From Phycisphaerae bacterium (GTDB lineage Bacteria > Planctomycetota > Phycisphaerae > Phycisphaerales > SM1A02): a stretch of DNA of 64,000 nt. The stretch spans positions 117,930 through 181,929 of the forward strand of contig JAEUIU010000086.1 in the NCBI GenBank assembly GCA_016795065.1, read 5' to 3'. The notes beneath the pieces were generated by a model, which did no database searches, was not told the origin of the DNA, and saw only the letters and a program-made list of their open reading frames with translations. The position numbers and the translations under genes were made by a program. Positions within the stretch are counted from its first letter, which is position 1, and each line of letters begins with the position of its first letter. Below, piece by piece: positions 50,845-59,719 of this stretch.

Positions 50845-53025
50845 TCAGTCGCGCTCCTTGAAGGTTCGCTTGGGCTTGTCGTCGTCCTTGGCCTTCTGCT
50901 TCTCGAGCATGCGGGCATACATCTCGCCGGCAACGCCCTTCTTCGCCGCCTTCGGCGGATCGACGAGGCCGTACTTCTCGATGTGGGCCTTCACCCGCTT
51001 GCTTTCGACGATGCCGATGCACGTCGAGGTCAGGATGTAGAGCGTCAGCCCGCTGGGCATCGCATACATCATGATCGGGAAAAGGCCGACCATCATGACC
51101 TTCATCATCTTCTGCTGCGACTCCTGCTCTGGGGTCATGTTCGCCACGGGTGGCGTCATGTACTTCTGCTGGATGAAGAAGACCACGCCGAGGAGAAGCG
51201 GAAGCAGGTTGATGCCATGGAGCTTGAAGAGCCCAAGATCGATCGAGCTGCTGAACTCAAAGAAGTTGTCCGGCCGCGAAAGGTCGCCAAGGAACGCCCA
51301 GCCGCCGAAGTTCTGGAAGAGGCCGAAGAACGCCTGGGCCTGACGCAAGTCGATGGCGAAGTAGAGGACCGCGTAGAGGGCGATCCAGATCGGCATCTGC
51401 AGGAACGTCGGCAGGATGCCGCTCACGCAGCCGGCCGGATTGACCCGCTTCTCGCGGTAGAGCCGCATCTGTTCGAGCTGAAGCGTCTTTGGATCATCCT
51501 TGTATCGCTTCTGGAGGGCATCAAGCTCGGGCTTGAGTTCGGCCATCGCCCTGCCGAATCGCTGCATCTTGATCTGCGAGCTCTTCATGATCGGATGCAG
51601 CAGCGTGCGCACCACGATCACGAGGACGATGATCGCCAGACCCCAGTCGAAGACAAGGTAGTCGTGCAGGAGACCGAGGAAGGCCACCATCAGGTTGGCG
51701 AGCCAAGGGAAGGTGCAGAAGGAGCAGCAACTCGAGAGGGCGTAAACGATCGCCTGCCGCATCCCGAGCGAGAGATAGGGCTCGACCTTGGCCAGGACCT
51801 TTGGGTCAAGCGGGCCGGCATAGACGTCGAAGTCGAAGTTCGCCGTCTGACCGGCCTGGACCTGGGTGTCGGGGCTGTGCACCGCGGAAAGGAGGAGCAC
51901 CTCCAGCGCGACCGGCGAGCCGTTGGACTGCACGCTGACGCGCTCGACGCGATCGCGGAGCGACTTGCCGGTAAGCGGCGTGGTCAGCGTCTCGCGGGGC
52001 GCGTGCAGGGCAAAAGCGAAGTAGCGGCTGGTCGTGCCGTACCAAGAGAGGGAGAAGTCGCCCGCGATGGCATCGGCGTTTCGCCAGAGGAAGTTCTCCG
52101 GCAAGGCTGCGACGCTGGCGGCCGAGCTGTGCTCAAACATCTGGCCTGTGGTGAGGACGAACTCCTGGGCAGCGTCGCGGGTCTTGTTGTGGAGATAGCC
52201 GAAGTGGAAGCGCCGCACCTCGATGCTGGCCCCAGCCTCAGCGGGAAGTTCGCTCGGGCCATACTGGATCCAGCGGATCGTGGCCGGAGCGTCGGTCAGA
52301 TTGGTGACGGTCTGATGAAGCGAGAGGTCGTAGGACTTCGGGGCCAGCTCGAAGCGGCGTTCGATCCGGAACCGGGCCTTGCCGTCCGGGCCTACCAGTT
52401 CCGTCGCAAAATGGCCCGGGGCAAGTTCGCTCCAGACCCTGCCGAAGAGATCCACCGCCGTGCCGTTCACGAGAATCGTGTGGGCGGCGAGGACGGGGAC
52501 GAGCGTGATGTCGGCCCCCATGTGCAAGGGAGTCGCGGCCGCCAACACGTGGCGTTCGCTGTCCGGCGGCATGGGCTTGGCGGAATTGGCTCGATGTTCG
52601 GCTGCAGCGAACTTGCTCGAGGCTGATCGCCAGAAGTCCGCCGCCACGATGGTCCGGATGCCGGCACCGTTCGGGGCGAACTCGATGCGGTAGGGATTTT
52701 CCGTTGGATCAAGCGAGCCGATCGGGGCAGGCGATTCGCCGATCGGACCGGAGGGGGCTTGGGCGACGAGTGCCGCTTGAGGCGCCGATTGGGTCGGCGC
52801 GGTGACACCAGCCCCGGGCGAGGTCGCTCCGTCGTTCGGCGATGGCGAAGGCTGAGCCGTTCCGGCCCCTTCGGCGGGCACTGCGGCCGGTGTGGTCGCC
52901 GAGGGTGATGTGGACGGTGTGGTAGGGGCGGCGGGTTTCGTCGGCCGCAACACCGCTGCGAAAATCAGGGCGGCGACAACGAGGGTGACGACCGTCGAGA
53001 CGACCTTGCGGGCGGTGGGTGTCAT
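50845..53025 (-). CDS. yidC: Membrane protein insertase YidC
   Basis: A 726-residue insertase that places proteins in the inner membrane. It has an N-terminal membrane segment (about 7-25), a Pro/Ala-rich region, a large periplasmic domain (about 100-400), and the conserved five-segment core (about 420-690) with GLAIIVLVIVVRTLLHPIMKSSQ, whose Arg is the functional residue in the groove, and GCVSGILPTFLQMPIWIALYAVL. The C-terminal tail is basic (KDDDKPKRTFKERD), as needed for ribosome contact. Neither rnpA nor rpmH is next to it. Confidence 0.96.
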   Translation of the reverse strand: MTPTARKVVSTVVTLVVAALIFAAVLRPTKPAAPTTPSTSPSATTPAAVPAEGAGTAQPSPSPNDGATSPGAGVTAPTQSAPQAALVAQAPSGPIGESPAPIGSLDPTENPYRIEFAPNGAGIRTIVAADFWRSASSKFAAAEHRANSAKPMPPDSERHVLAAATPLHMGADITLVPVLAAHTILVNGTAVDLFGRVWSELAPGHFATELVGPDGKARFRIERRFELAPKSYDLSLHQTVTNLTDAPATIRWIQYGPSELPAEAGASIEVRRFHFGYLHNKTRDAAQEFVLTTGQMFEHSSAASVAALPENFLWRNADAIAGDFSLSWYGTTSRYFAFALHAPRETLTTPLTGKSLRDRVERVSVQSNGSPVALEVLLLSAVHSPDTQVQAGQTANFDFDVYAGPLDPKVLAKVEPYLSLGMRQAIVYALSSCCSFCTFPWLANLMVAFLGLLHDYLVFDWGLAIIVLVIVVRTLLHPIMKSSQIKMQRFGRAMAELKPELDALQKRYKDDPKTLQLEQMRLYREKRVNPAGCVSGILPTFLQMPIWIALYAVLYFAIDLRQAQAFFGLFQNFGGWAFLGDLSRPDNFFEFSSSIDLGLFKLHGINLLPLLLGVVFFIQQKYMTPPVANMTPEQESQQKMMKVMMVGLFPIMMYAMPSGLTLYILTSTCIGIVESKRVKAHIEKYGLVDPPKAAKKGVAGEMYARMLEKQKAKDDDKPKRTFKERD

Positions 53026-53201
53026 CGGAATGCGGGGGGTGCCGGGCGAGCAGGCAGGTTGATGCGCGGGGAAATCGCCGCAGCGGGGGTGATTGAGGAC
53101 CGCAGGACAGCGATGCGGCGGTGCCAGAGGAAGACGACTCCTCCACCAATGGCATCATCGTCGTGGCACCATCGGGCGCCGTCGGGCCGCCGTGGGAGCG
53201 G

Positions 53202-54074
53202 CTAACGACCTTCCAACAGCCGGTCCCCGAGCCAGTTGGAAAGCTCGGGAATCGCGTGAATCCGCTCCACGGTGCGGCGGACATCGTACTCCACCCGATG
53301 GAACTCGATTCGATAGATGGCCAAATCCTGGCCGTGGGAGTCCTCGTGGATCTCTTCCAGCACGGCGTAGCTCGCTCGCGGGTCACCATCGCGCGGCTGC
53401 CCGACGGAACCGGGGTTGATGATTGCCTTCTCTTCCGGCCTTAGAACATAGACCCCGTCGAAATCTTCGGGCGGGTAGAAGTCCGGCTCGTCGGTGAAGA
53501 CACCCGGCACGTGGGTGTGCCCCACCAGGCAGTAGCGGGGCACGTAGGCGAAGATCTGCGAGACCTTCTGCGGGCTGGAGAGGGTGTCGTCGGGGAAGAG
53601 GTATTCGTTGATGCACTTCCGCGGCGTGCCGTGAACGCAAATGAACGGCCCGAAGGACTTTCGGACCGCCAGCGTCATGATGAACTCGAGCCGCTTCTGA
53701 CGGTCGGTTTCAATCTCCTTCGACCGCCGCTCGAAGGTGTCGGGGCCAATCTCGCCGGTTGACCGAAGCGCCTCCAGCTCGCCCATCAGCCGAAGGTGAT
53801 GGTTGTTGATCTGGTCGCGCGTCCAAAAGGCAGCCCGGCGGGCGGCCTCATTGAAGTTGGTCGGTTCATAGAGGACCGCGCAATCATGGTTGCCCATGAG
53901 CGACCACTCGCAGCGCTGAGCGACCAGATCGACGCACTCGACCGGGTCGGGACCGTAGCCGACGATATCGCCAAGGCACACGATCCGATCGACCTGTTTG
54001 GTGGCGATATGGGCAAGCACCGCTTCAAAAGCGGCGAGGTTCGCGTGAATGTCACTGACGAGAGCGGTGCGCAC
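53202..54074 (-). CDS. Calcineurin-like metallophosphoesterase
   Basis: A 290-residue phosphoesterase. The metal-binding motifs are complete and in order: SDIHAN (residues 7-12), LGDIVGYG (34-41), GNHD (about 61-64), VCVHGTPR and GHTHVP. The length and the GDIVGYGPDP sequence fit the group that includes YfcE- and diadenosine-tetraphosphatase-like proteins, so the substrate may be a phosphodiester or a phosphoprotein. The start is GTG 54074, directly before the first motif. It lies 176 bases before yidC in the same direction. Confidence 0.9.
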   Translation of the reverse strand: MRTALVSDIHANLAAFEAVLAHIATKQVDRIVCLGDIVGYGPDPVECVDLVAQRCEWSLMGNHDCAVLYEPTNFNEAARRAAFWTRDQINNHHLRLMGELEALRSTGEIGPDTFERRSKEIETDRQKRLEFIMTLAVRKSFGPFICVHGTPRKCINEYLFPDDTLSSPQKVSQIFAYVPRYCLVGHTHVPGVFTDEPDFYPPEDFDGVYVLRPEEKAIINPGSVGQPRDGDPRASYAVLEEIHEDSHGQDLAIYRIEFHRVEYDVRRTVERIHAIPELSNWLGDRLLEGR

Positions 54075-54661
54075 GAAATCGGATCCGAAGAATGGAGGAT
54101 GCTAACACGTTCGGGAAAGAGGGTGGCGATTCTTGTGAGCTCCCTCGATCCCCTGCGGATCCCCCAAAGACCCCGAACAAGTGACCCAAAGGGAGCGCGA
54201 GCCGCAGCGTTGCAAGGGCGAAGAGCGACGGTCTGGCTTCCGGCCCCACGAGAGAAGCGTCAACGGGGCGCAGTCGAATCCGGCAAATGACCGATTCACG
54301 TCGATGGAGGTGACTTTTTGGGGATTCCTACCTTGTCGCCTGCTCGGCGCTGCGTGTCGACATTCCCCACTGCCAAGGACCTAAGCACGACGCGGGATGT
54401 CCGGGAACCGGGCGACACGCAACATTCGCGGCGTGCCGCGTTGGCCCACGCTGCCGAACCGCTCTGGTGATCGCAACCGTCCGGACCCCCATGCGTGACG
54501 GGCCGACCCCGGCACCGTTCGAGTCAGGCCGTGAACAATCCGGGCTAGAATCCCGACCCCTTGGAATCCGAACGCAGATGGGTGCACGCTTGGCCGTCAT
54601 CCTCTCCGCTCACGCCTCGTCGGCGACCCAATTGGCACTTTGACCCTCGTCGGCAACTGAC
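54075..54661. other. Long intergenic region between phosphoesterase and lpd genes
   Basis: 587 bases with no supported gene. Short open frames exist on both strands but none has good codon use or a domain. No tRNA fold or known small-RNA signature was seen. A small perfect hairpin (54427-54432 with 54435-54440) and a TAGAAT (54546-54551) are the only features noted. Promoters for both divergent genes are expected here. Confidence 0.5.
54546..54551 (+). promoter_or_regulatory. Possible -10 element upstream of lpd
   Basis: TAGAAT lies about 110 bases before the lpd start, in a GC-rich setting. The matching -35 is poor. Confidence 0.3.
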
Positions 54662-56143
54662 ATGGAAACGAAGCACTACGACCTCGTCGTCATCGGTGGT
54701 GGCCCAGGCGGATACGTCGGCGCGATTCGCGCCGCCCAAATGGGGATGAAGGTAGCCTGCATCGAGCGCAACAAGCTCGGTGGCGTCTGCCTCAATTGGG
54801 GCTGCATCCCTACCAAGGCCCTCCTCCACAACGCCGAGCTGTACATGGAGGCGATCCGGCATGGAAAGGAATGGGGTATCGACGTCGATCCCTCCGCGGT
54901 CAAGGTGAATTGGGAGAAGGTCATCGGCCGCAGCCGTGACATCACCAAGCAACTGAATACGGGCGTCGGCTTCCTCTTCAAGAAGAACAAAGTCGACCAC
55001 ATCGAGGGTCACGCCCGAATCACCAGCGGGAAGACCGCGACGGGACCGTGCAAGATCGACGTCCTCGAGGCCGACGCGGACTACTACAAGGGAACCGGCG
55101 CGAAGGTCGTCGGAACGGTCACCTGCGACAAGATCATCGTCGCGACCGGCGCCGCGCCGCGGCAGCTTCCCTTCGCCCCCAACGACGGCAAGACGATCAT
55201 CTCCAGCTACGAGGCCCTTGTTCTGCCCAAGCGGCCCAACAAGATGGTCATCATCGGCTCAGGCGCCATCGGCATGGAGTTCGCCTACTTCTACAACGCC
55301 TTCGGCACCGACGTGACCGTGATCGAAATGGTCGATCGCATCCTGCCGATCGAGGATGATGACGTGTCGAAGGCGGCCAAGCGCGCCTTCGAGAAGCAGG
55401 GCATCAAATTCCTGGTCGGCCACACGACCAACAAGATCGAGAAGAAGAAGGACGGCGGCGCGATCGTGACCGCGGTCTCGGTCAGCGACGAGAAGGCGAC
55501 CCAGACGCTCGAGGCGGACGTGGTCCTGGTTGCGATCGGCGTGCAGGGCCGGATGGACGGCCTCTTCGGCCCAGGCGTCAACGTCAAGACCGAGAAGGGC
55601 CACATCTGGACCGACTACAAGGAAAAGCCCGAACCGACCTATGCGACGAGCGTGCCGGGCATCTACGCGATCGGCGACATCATCGGCCCGCCGTGGCTGG
55701 CCCACGTGTCGAGCGAAGAGGCCGTCACCTGCGTCGAACGCATGAAGGGACATCACACCCTCGGCGTCGACTACGGAGCGATTCCGGGTTGCACCTACAC
55801 CAACCCGCAGATCGCGTCGATCGGCCTCACCGAGCGCGACTGCAAGGCCAAGGGCCTCCAGTACACCGTCGGCACCTATCAACTGAAGAGTCACGGCAAG
55901 GCGATCGCCGTCGGCGCGACCGAAGGCTTCGTCAAGATCATCACCTCGAAGCCTTACGGCGAAATCCTCGGCGCCCACATCATTGGCGAGGACGCCAGCG
56001 AACTGATCGCCGAGATGGGCTTGGCCAAGCGCCTCGAGGCGACGGCCGAGGACATCATCTCGACGATGCACGCCCACCCGACGATGGCCGAGTCCATCCA
56101 CGAAGCGGCCCTCGGCACCGAGGGGCGGATGATCCACCAGTGA
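54662..56143 (+). CDS. lpdA: Dihydrolipoyl dehydrogenase
   Basis: A 493-residue flavoprotein, the E3 part of 2-oxo-acid dehydrogenase and glycine-cleavage complexes; it re-oxidises dihydrolipoyl groups with NAD. VVIGGGPGGYVGA binds FAD, and the redox cysteines are Cys43 and Cys48 in GGVCLNWGCIPTK. IIGSGAIGMEFA binds NAD, YAIGDIIG is the second FAD contact, and HAHPTMAESIHEA near the C-terminus supplies the catalytic His-Glu. No E1 or E2 gene is nearby. Downstream comes an inverted pair of repeats. Confidence 0.97.
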   Translation: METKHYDLVVIGGGPGGYVGAIRAAQMGMKVACIERNKLGGVCLNWGCIPTKALLHNAELYMEAIRHGKEWGIDVDPSAVKVNWEKVIGRSRDITKQLNTGVGFLFKKNKVDHIEGHARITSGKTATGPCKIDVLEADADYYKGTGAKVVGTVTCDKIIVATGAAPRQLPFAPNDGKTIISSYEALVLPKRPNKMVIIGSGAIGMEFAYFYNAFGTDVTVIEMVDRILPIEDDDVSKAAKRAFEKQGIKFLVGHTTNKIEKKKDGGAIVTAVSVSDEKATQTLEADVVLVAIGVQGRMDGLFGPGVNVKTEKGHIWTDYKEKPEPTYATSVPGIYAIGDIIGPPWLAHVSSEEAVTCVERMKGHHTLGVDYGAIPGCTYTNPQIASIGLTERDCKAKGLQYTVGTYQLKSHGKAIAVGATEGFVKIITSKPYGEILGAHIIGEDASELIAEMGLAKRLEATAEDIISTMHAHPTMAESIHEAALGTEGRMIHQ

Positions 56144-56177
56144 CGCTGCTCGACGTCACGTAACGCTTCGCTCGAGA

Positions 56178-56217
56178 TTGACCGCAGAGGCGCGGAGGAC
56201 GCAGAGGGCGGAAGGAG
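56178..56217 (+). repeat. Intergenic repeat, copy B (TTGACCGCAGAGGCGC core)
   Basis: A 40-base GC-rich unit. Bases 56181-56198 are the exact reverse complement of 56323-56340 in copy C, and the rest of the unit also matches copy C with some mismatches. Confidence 0.8.
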
Positions 56218-56303
56218 TATCGCGTGGTGGCTCGGCCGCTGAGCGGCGAACGAGTTCCCCACCGATTCCAAGGCTCCAGATTCCCCTCCGACAATTCCTT
56301 CTG

Positions 56304-56343
56304 CTCCTTCGGACCTCCAGGCCCTCCGCGCCTCTGCGGTGAA
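56304..56343 (-). repeat. Intergenic repeat, copy C, inverted relative to B
   Basis: It matches copy B in reverse orientation, with an 18-base perfect core. With copy B it could form a long stem across about 86 bases of spacer just upstream of the SPFH gene. A related copy A lies at 32383-32414. Confidence 0.8.
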
Positions 56344-56364
56344 CCCCCACCGAGTACCAACACC

Positions 56365-57306
56365 ATGACCGAAAAGGAACTCCGCCCTCAGACCGGCTGG
56401 CCGATGCTCACGGTGCTCCTCATCGTGATGTTGGTGGTCGGCCCGATGTTCATGCTGCTGCCGTCGCTTGCCAGCGCCGGCGATGCAGCTCGCGGGATCC
56501 TGGTATTCATGGGGATCGTGTTGGAGGTGATCGCGCTGGTCGTGGCTCGCGGGCTCACCATCGTGAATCCCAACCAGGCGCGGGCCCTCGTCCTCTTCGG
56601 CGACTACCACGGCACGATCCGGCGCGAGGGCTTCTATTGGGTCAATCCGTTCTACTCGAAGCGGCCCGTCTCGCTTCGGGCCCGTACGTTCGAGACCGGC
56701 GACATCAACACCGCCGAAGTGAAGGACCAGGCCGGACGGGTCGTCAGCCCGGCGACTCGCACCCGGCAGCCGGCGAAGGTCAACGATCTCGACGGCAACC
56801 CGATCGAGATCGCGGCGGTGGTCGTCTGGCAGGTGACGAACACTGCCGACGCCCTGTTTGAGGTCGACGATTACGTCGAATTCGTCCGCGTGCAGAGCGA
56901 GGCGGCGCTTCGAAACCTCGCCAGTCAGTACCACTACGACCGAACCGACGGCGGCGGACGTTCGCTGCGCGGCACGACCTACGAGGTCGGCGAGCACCTT
57001 CGGCAGGAGCTTCACGAACGGCTGCGAAAGGCTGGCGTTGAAGTGCTCGAGGCCCGCATCAGCTACCTCGCGTACGCCCCGGAGATTGCGGCGGTGATGC
57101 TCCGCCGTCAGCAGGCTGAGGCGGTGATTGAGGCCCGGCAGCGAATCGTCGAAGGCGCCACCGGCATGGTGGACATGGCCCTGCACAAGCTTGAGGAGAA
57201 GGGCCTCGGGGGTTTCAACCCCGAACAGCGAGCCCAACTCGTCAGCAATCTGCTAGTTGTCCTGTGCAGCGAACAGGGCGTCCAGCCGGTGATTCGGGCT
57301 GGGTGA
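56365..57306 (+). CDS. SPFH/Band 7 domain membrane protein
   Basis: A 313-residue protein with two N-terminal membrane segments (about 12-34 and 45-62), then an SPFH domain (ARGLTIVNPNQARALVLFGDYHGTIRREGFYWVNPF to about residue 215) and a helical tail (AAVMLRRQQAEAVIEARQRIVEGAT). SPFH proteins form large membrane rings and organise membrane patches or proteases. ATG 56365 is used; the frame is open to 56224 across the repeat pair, which is not coding. The unknown gene at 57325 starts 18 bases after it. Confidence 0.92.
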   Translation: MTEKELRPQTGWPMLTVLLIVMLVVGPMFMLLPSLASAGDAARGILVFMGIVLEVIALVVARGLTIVNPNQARALVLFGDYHGTIRREGFYWVNPFYSKRPVSLRARTFETGDINTAEVKDQAGRVVSPATRTRQPAKVNDLDGNPIEIAAVVVWQVTNTADALFEVDDYVEFVRVQSEAALRNLASQYHYDRTDGGGRSLRGTTYEVGEHLRQELHERLRKAGVEVLEARISYLAYAPEIAAVMLRRQQAEAVIEARQRIVEGATGMVDMALHKLEEKGLGGFNPEQRAQLVSNLLVVLCSEQGVQPVIRAG

Positions 57307-57324
57307 CGAGTTGTTTGGGACGTC

Positions 57325-58239
57325 GTGGCTCGTACATTGGGGCTGGTGCAGACGACCGTTGGCATGATCGCGGGCCTCACCGCCAGCATTGGGCTGGTGG
57401 TGCTGTTGCTTTCCCTTGAGGCGCGCGTGGCCGCTCGTGCCGGCTCTCCGGGAGCGACACGGCCCCGGTGGCGCCGCGGCGCGGCCCTCCTCGGTGCCCT
57501 TCTTCTTGCCGTGGGTTGCGCCGCGACCTACGCGGATGTCTGGCGAAGCCGCCGGTTGCTCGAGTGGCGAGACCTGACGCCGCTGGCTTGGGAGGTCGCG
57601 GCCCTCGAATCCAAGGGTGCTCTCGGCTATCAGCACGACACCCTCGTTCGTCGGCTCCGTGCCGGGCGCGTCGATTCCGAGCATGCTCGGCGCATCGCAG
57701 CCGCATTTCGCAAGGCTCCGACGATCGGCGAGGAACTTCCGTACGCGTTCGAGAGGCTCGTCTGGACAGAGGCGGACATCCTGGCTTGGAGCCGTGAATC
57801 CCTTCCCCTTTTAGCCCAGATCGAGTCCGACCCGGAGGATCCCTGCCGACTCAACCTCTCCTTCCCGACGATCGATCGTTTCACGCCCGGCGCCCCACCA
57901 CTCGAGTGCGTGCTCATCGAGGCCCGTTGCACCAACGTCAATGCGGGCGAGATTTCCGTGGCGATCGATGGCCCCTTCACCCGATCGCTCTCGAGCGGCT
58001 TCGGCCCGCACGATCTCTGGTCCTTCGAGATTCCGGAAGGCCATCATGAAACCCCGCGAATCCCTCTATCGATCACCTGGCAGTTCACGCTGCGACGCTG
58101 GCCCGACGGCTTGCTCGCCGGTCTCGATATGGTTGACCGCAACGAGCTGAAACACATCTCGCTTCAGGTGCAGAGCACCTGCGACGTCGTCGCTCAGGGT
58201 CGCCGCCGAGTCGCCGAGGCGTGGAGGAAGGGCACGTGA
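57325..58239 (+). CDS. Unknown membrane protein, first of a coupled pair
   Basis: A 304-residue protein of unknown function. Two membrane segments (about residues 13-31 and 51-69) are followed by a soluble region with an Arg-rich helical part (HDTLVRRLRAGRVDSEHARRIAAAF) and a Cys-containing beta-rich part (LECVLIEARCTNVNAGEISVAI) near 190-230. The start is GTG 57325, with ATG 57364 as an alternative. Its stop overlaps the next start as GTGA. The two share the same plan (two membrane segments, then a helical and a beta region), so they may be diverged relatives that work as a complex. Confidence 0.72.
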   Translation: MARTLGLVQTTVGMIAGLTASIGLVVLLLSLEARVAARAGSPGATRPRWRRGAALLGALLLAVGCAATYADVWRSRRLLEWRDLTPLAWEVAALESKGALGYQHDTLVRRLRAGRVDSEHARRIAAAFRKAPTIGEELPYAFERLVWTEADILAWSRESLPLLAQIESDPEDPCRLNLSFPTIDRFTPGAPPLECVLIEARCTNVNAGEISVAIDGPFTRSLSSGFGPHDLWSFEIPEGHHETPRIPLSITWQFTLRRWPDGLLAGLDMVDRNELKHISLQVQSTCDVVAQGRRRVAEAWRKGT

Positions 58240-59534
58240 GCGACAGCTCTGCCTTCCTTGTCGCTATCACCCCCGACCTCGTCGGCGCGATCCTCGCCGC
58301 CATCGCCCTACTCGCGGCCCGTCGGCTTTCCCGCGTCGGACTCCGCGGCCCCGGGCTTCTGATCGCAGGAATGGCCGTGCCGCTGTACATCGGCGCCCAC
58401 GCCGTCACCGGCGAGGCGATGGAGCGTCGCGACCGGATCGCCCACGGGAGTCCAGAAGACCCACGCGAGTTTGAGCTGGCCCTCGAACGGGAGCTTGCAG
58501 ACCTGCGACAGACTGGACTCCCTTCCAGACGTCTGCAGCGCATGGCCTTCGAGATCGGGTCCGGCGATGTCGACCGCATGCGGCGGCTCACCGACCGCAT
58601 GTTGGCCGACTCCGAATTGGCGGTCCGCTCGCGGGAACTTTCCAATGCCCTCGCCGACGGGTTTGCCGTGGCAGTCGATGAGGGCAGACTCGCCCCGACC
58701 GAGCGAGGTGAACGCCTGCTTCGCCTTTCGCCGTATGAAGTCCGGGTCCAGAAGCGCGTTCGTGAAGGCGAACGACTGCCCATGTGGATCGCCGAAGTGC
58801 CTGGCGGGATGGGCCGCAGGCAGGAGGAATGGCCGGACTACCCGAGGGTACCCCGCAACCGGCATTCGTGGCGATCGAAGATCCTTGCGGCCACCCTGAT
58901 CTCCACGGTTCGACAGGAGTTGCGGGTCTACCGAACCAAGGACAACACTGCCACCGCCGAAATGACCGTGGCCCGAGGAAGTTACCTGCTGGACGTGACC
59001 TGGGCCACGATGCTCATCGAAGGGACATCCATCGTCGCCCAAGAGGATCGCACCGATCGAGTGCCCGTGACGATCGTCGCGCCGCACGAGGCCGAGGCGG
59101 AGTTCGATGTCGGAACGGTCGCGAACCCGTTTGTGGCAGCCCACATGGAGGCGTCACTTCATGAGTGCGGCGAGGGATGGGGGCTGCACCTTCGTCTCGG
59201 CTTAAAGCCACGCATCCGCGAATCGCTCGGCCTCGGGAGCTTCACGCTGCACTTCGGCAAGGAGGCCCACACTGTCCACTTGGGAAGCTCGGATGATCTA
59301 ACACTTCGTCCATGGCGGGAAGAGGGCCGGTCGTTCTACCTCGGTCGGATGGAGCCAATCCCCGCGGACGAACGACCCCTGGTGGAACTCCACTTCGAGA
59401 ACCACAACGAGTCTCGTTACGTCTCGCCCATCAAGGAGATCGGCTGGTCCCGCCCGTGGGTCGTTACGACGACGACGGCCCGCGTGGTCCCCTTGCCGGA
59501 GCGATGGTGGCTGGCCACGGAAACGGGCGAGTAA
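58236..59534 (+). CDS. Unknown membrane protein, second of a coupled pair
   Basis: A 432-residue protein of unknown function. Two membrane segments near residues 8-27 and 35-54 are followed by charged helices (ELADLRQTGLPSRRLQRMAF) and a beta-rich C-terminal half (GSYLLDVTWATMLIEG, PLVELHFENHNESRY). GTG 58236 is preferred because it overlaps the previous stop as GTGA and has GGAGGAAGGG just upstream; a GTG at 58221 would add five residues. No known domain was recognised. Its position after an SPFH protein is suggestive but not proof of shared function. Confidence 0.72.
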   Translation: MSDSSAFLVAITPDLVGAILAAIALLAARRLSRVGLRGPGLLIAGMAVPLYIGAHAVTGEAMERRDRIAHGSPEDPREFELALERELADLRQTGLPSRRLQRMAFEIGSGDVDRMRRLTDRMLADSELAVRSRELSNALADGFAVAVDEGRLAPTERGERLLRLSPYEVRVQKRVREGERLPMWIAEVPGGMGRRQEEWPDYPRVPRNRHSWRSKILAATLISTVRQELRVYRTKDNTATAEMTVARGSYLLDVTWATMLIEGTSIVAQEDRTDRVPVTIVAPHEAEAEFDVGTVANPFVAAHMEASLHECGEGWGLHLRLGLKPRIRESLGLGSFTLHFGKEAHTVHLGSSDDLTLRPWREEGRSFYLGRMEPIPADERPLVELHFENHNESRYVSPIKEIGWSRPWVVTTTTARVVPLPERWWLATETGE

Positions 59535-59719
59535 ACCTCGCCCCGACTTCGTGCCGCGTGGCACGAGTTACCGCCCTTCGCACCGCCAACCCCGTTGCGA
59601 TTCCTGCCTGTTCAGACCTGTTCGAAGCTCGGAACCGCAAGGATTCCGCGATGTCATTGCTCCGCTTCGAAGTACCATTGGCCCTCAGATTGAGAAGGCG
59701 TCCCACCAAAGGAGTCGCC

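Noticed and set aside
53026..53201. Small gene (rnpA or rpmH) before yidC
   Set aside because: No frame of the right length or sequence; no basic rnpA-like peptide is visible.
54513..54525. tRNA T-arm-like GTTCGAGTC
   Set aside because: The flanking bases do not pair as a T stem, and no anticodon or acceptor stem is found around it.
56224..56364. N-terminal extension of the SPFH protein
   Set aside because: It lies across the inverted repeats and reads as repeat-derived peptide; ATG 56365 gives the normal family start.
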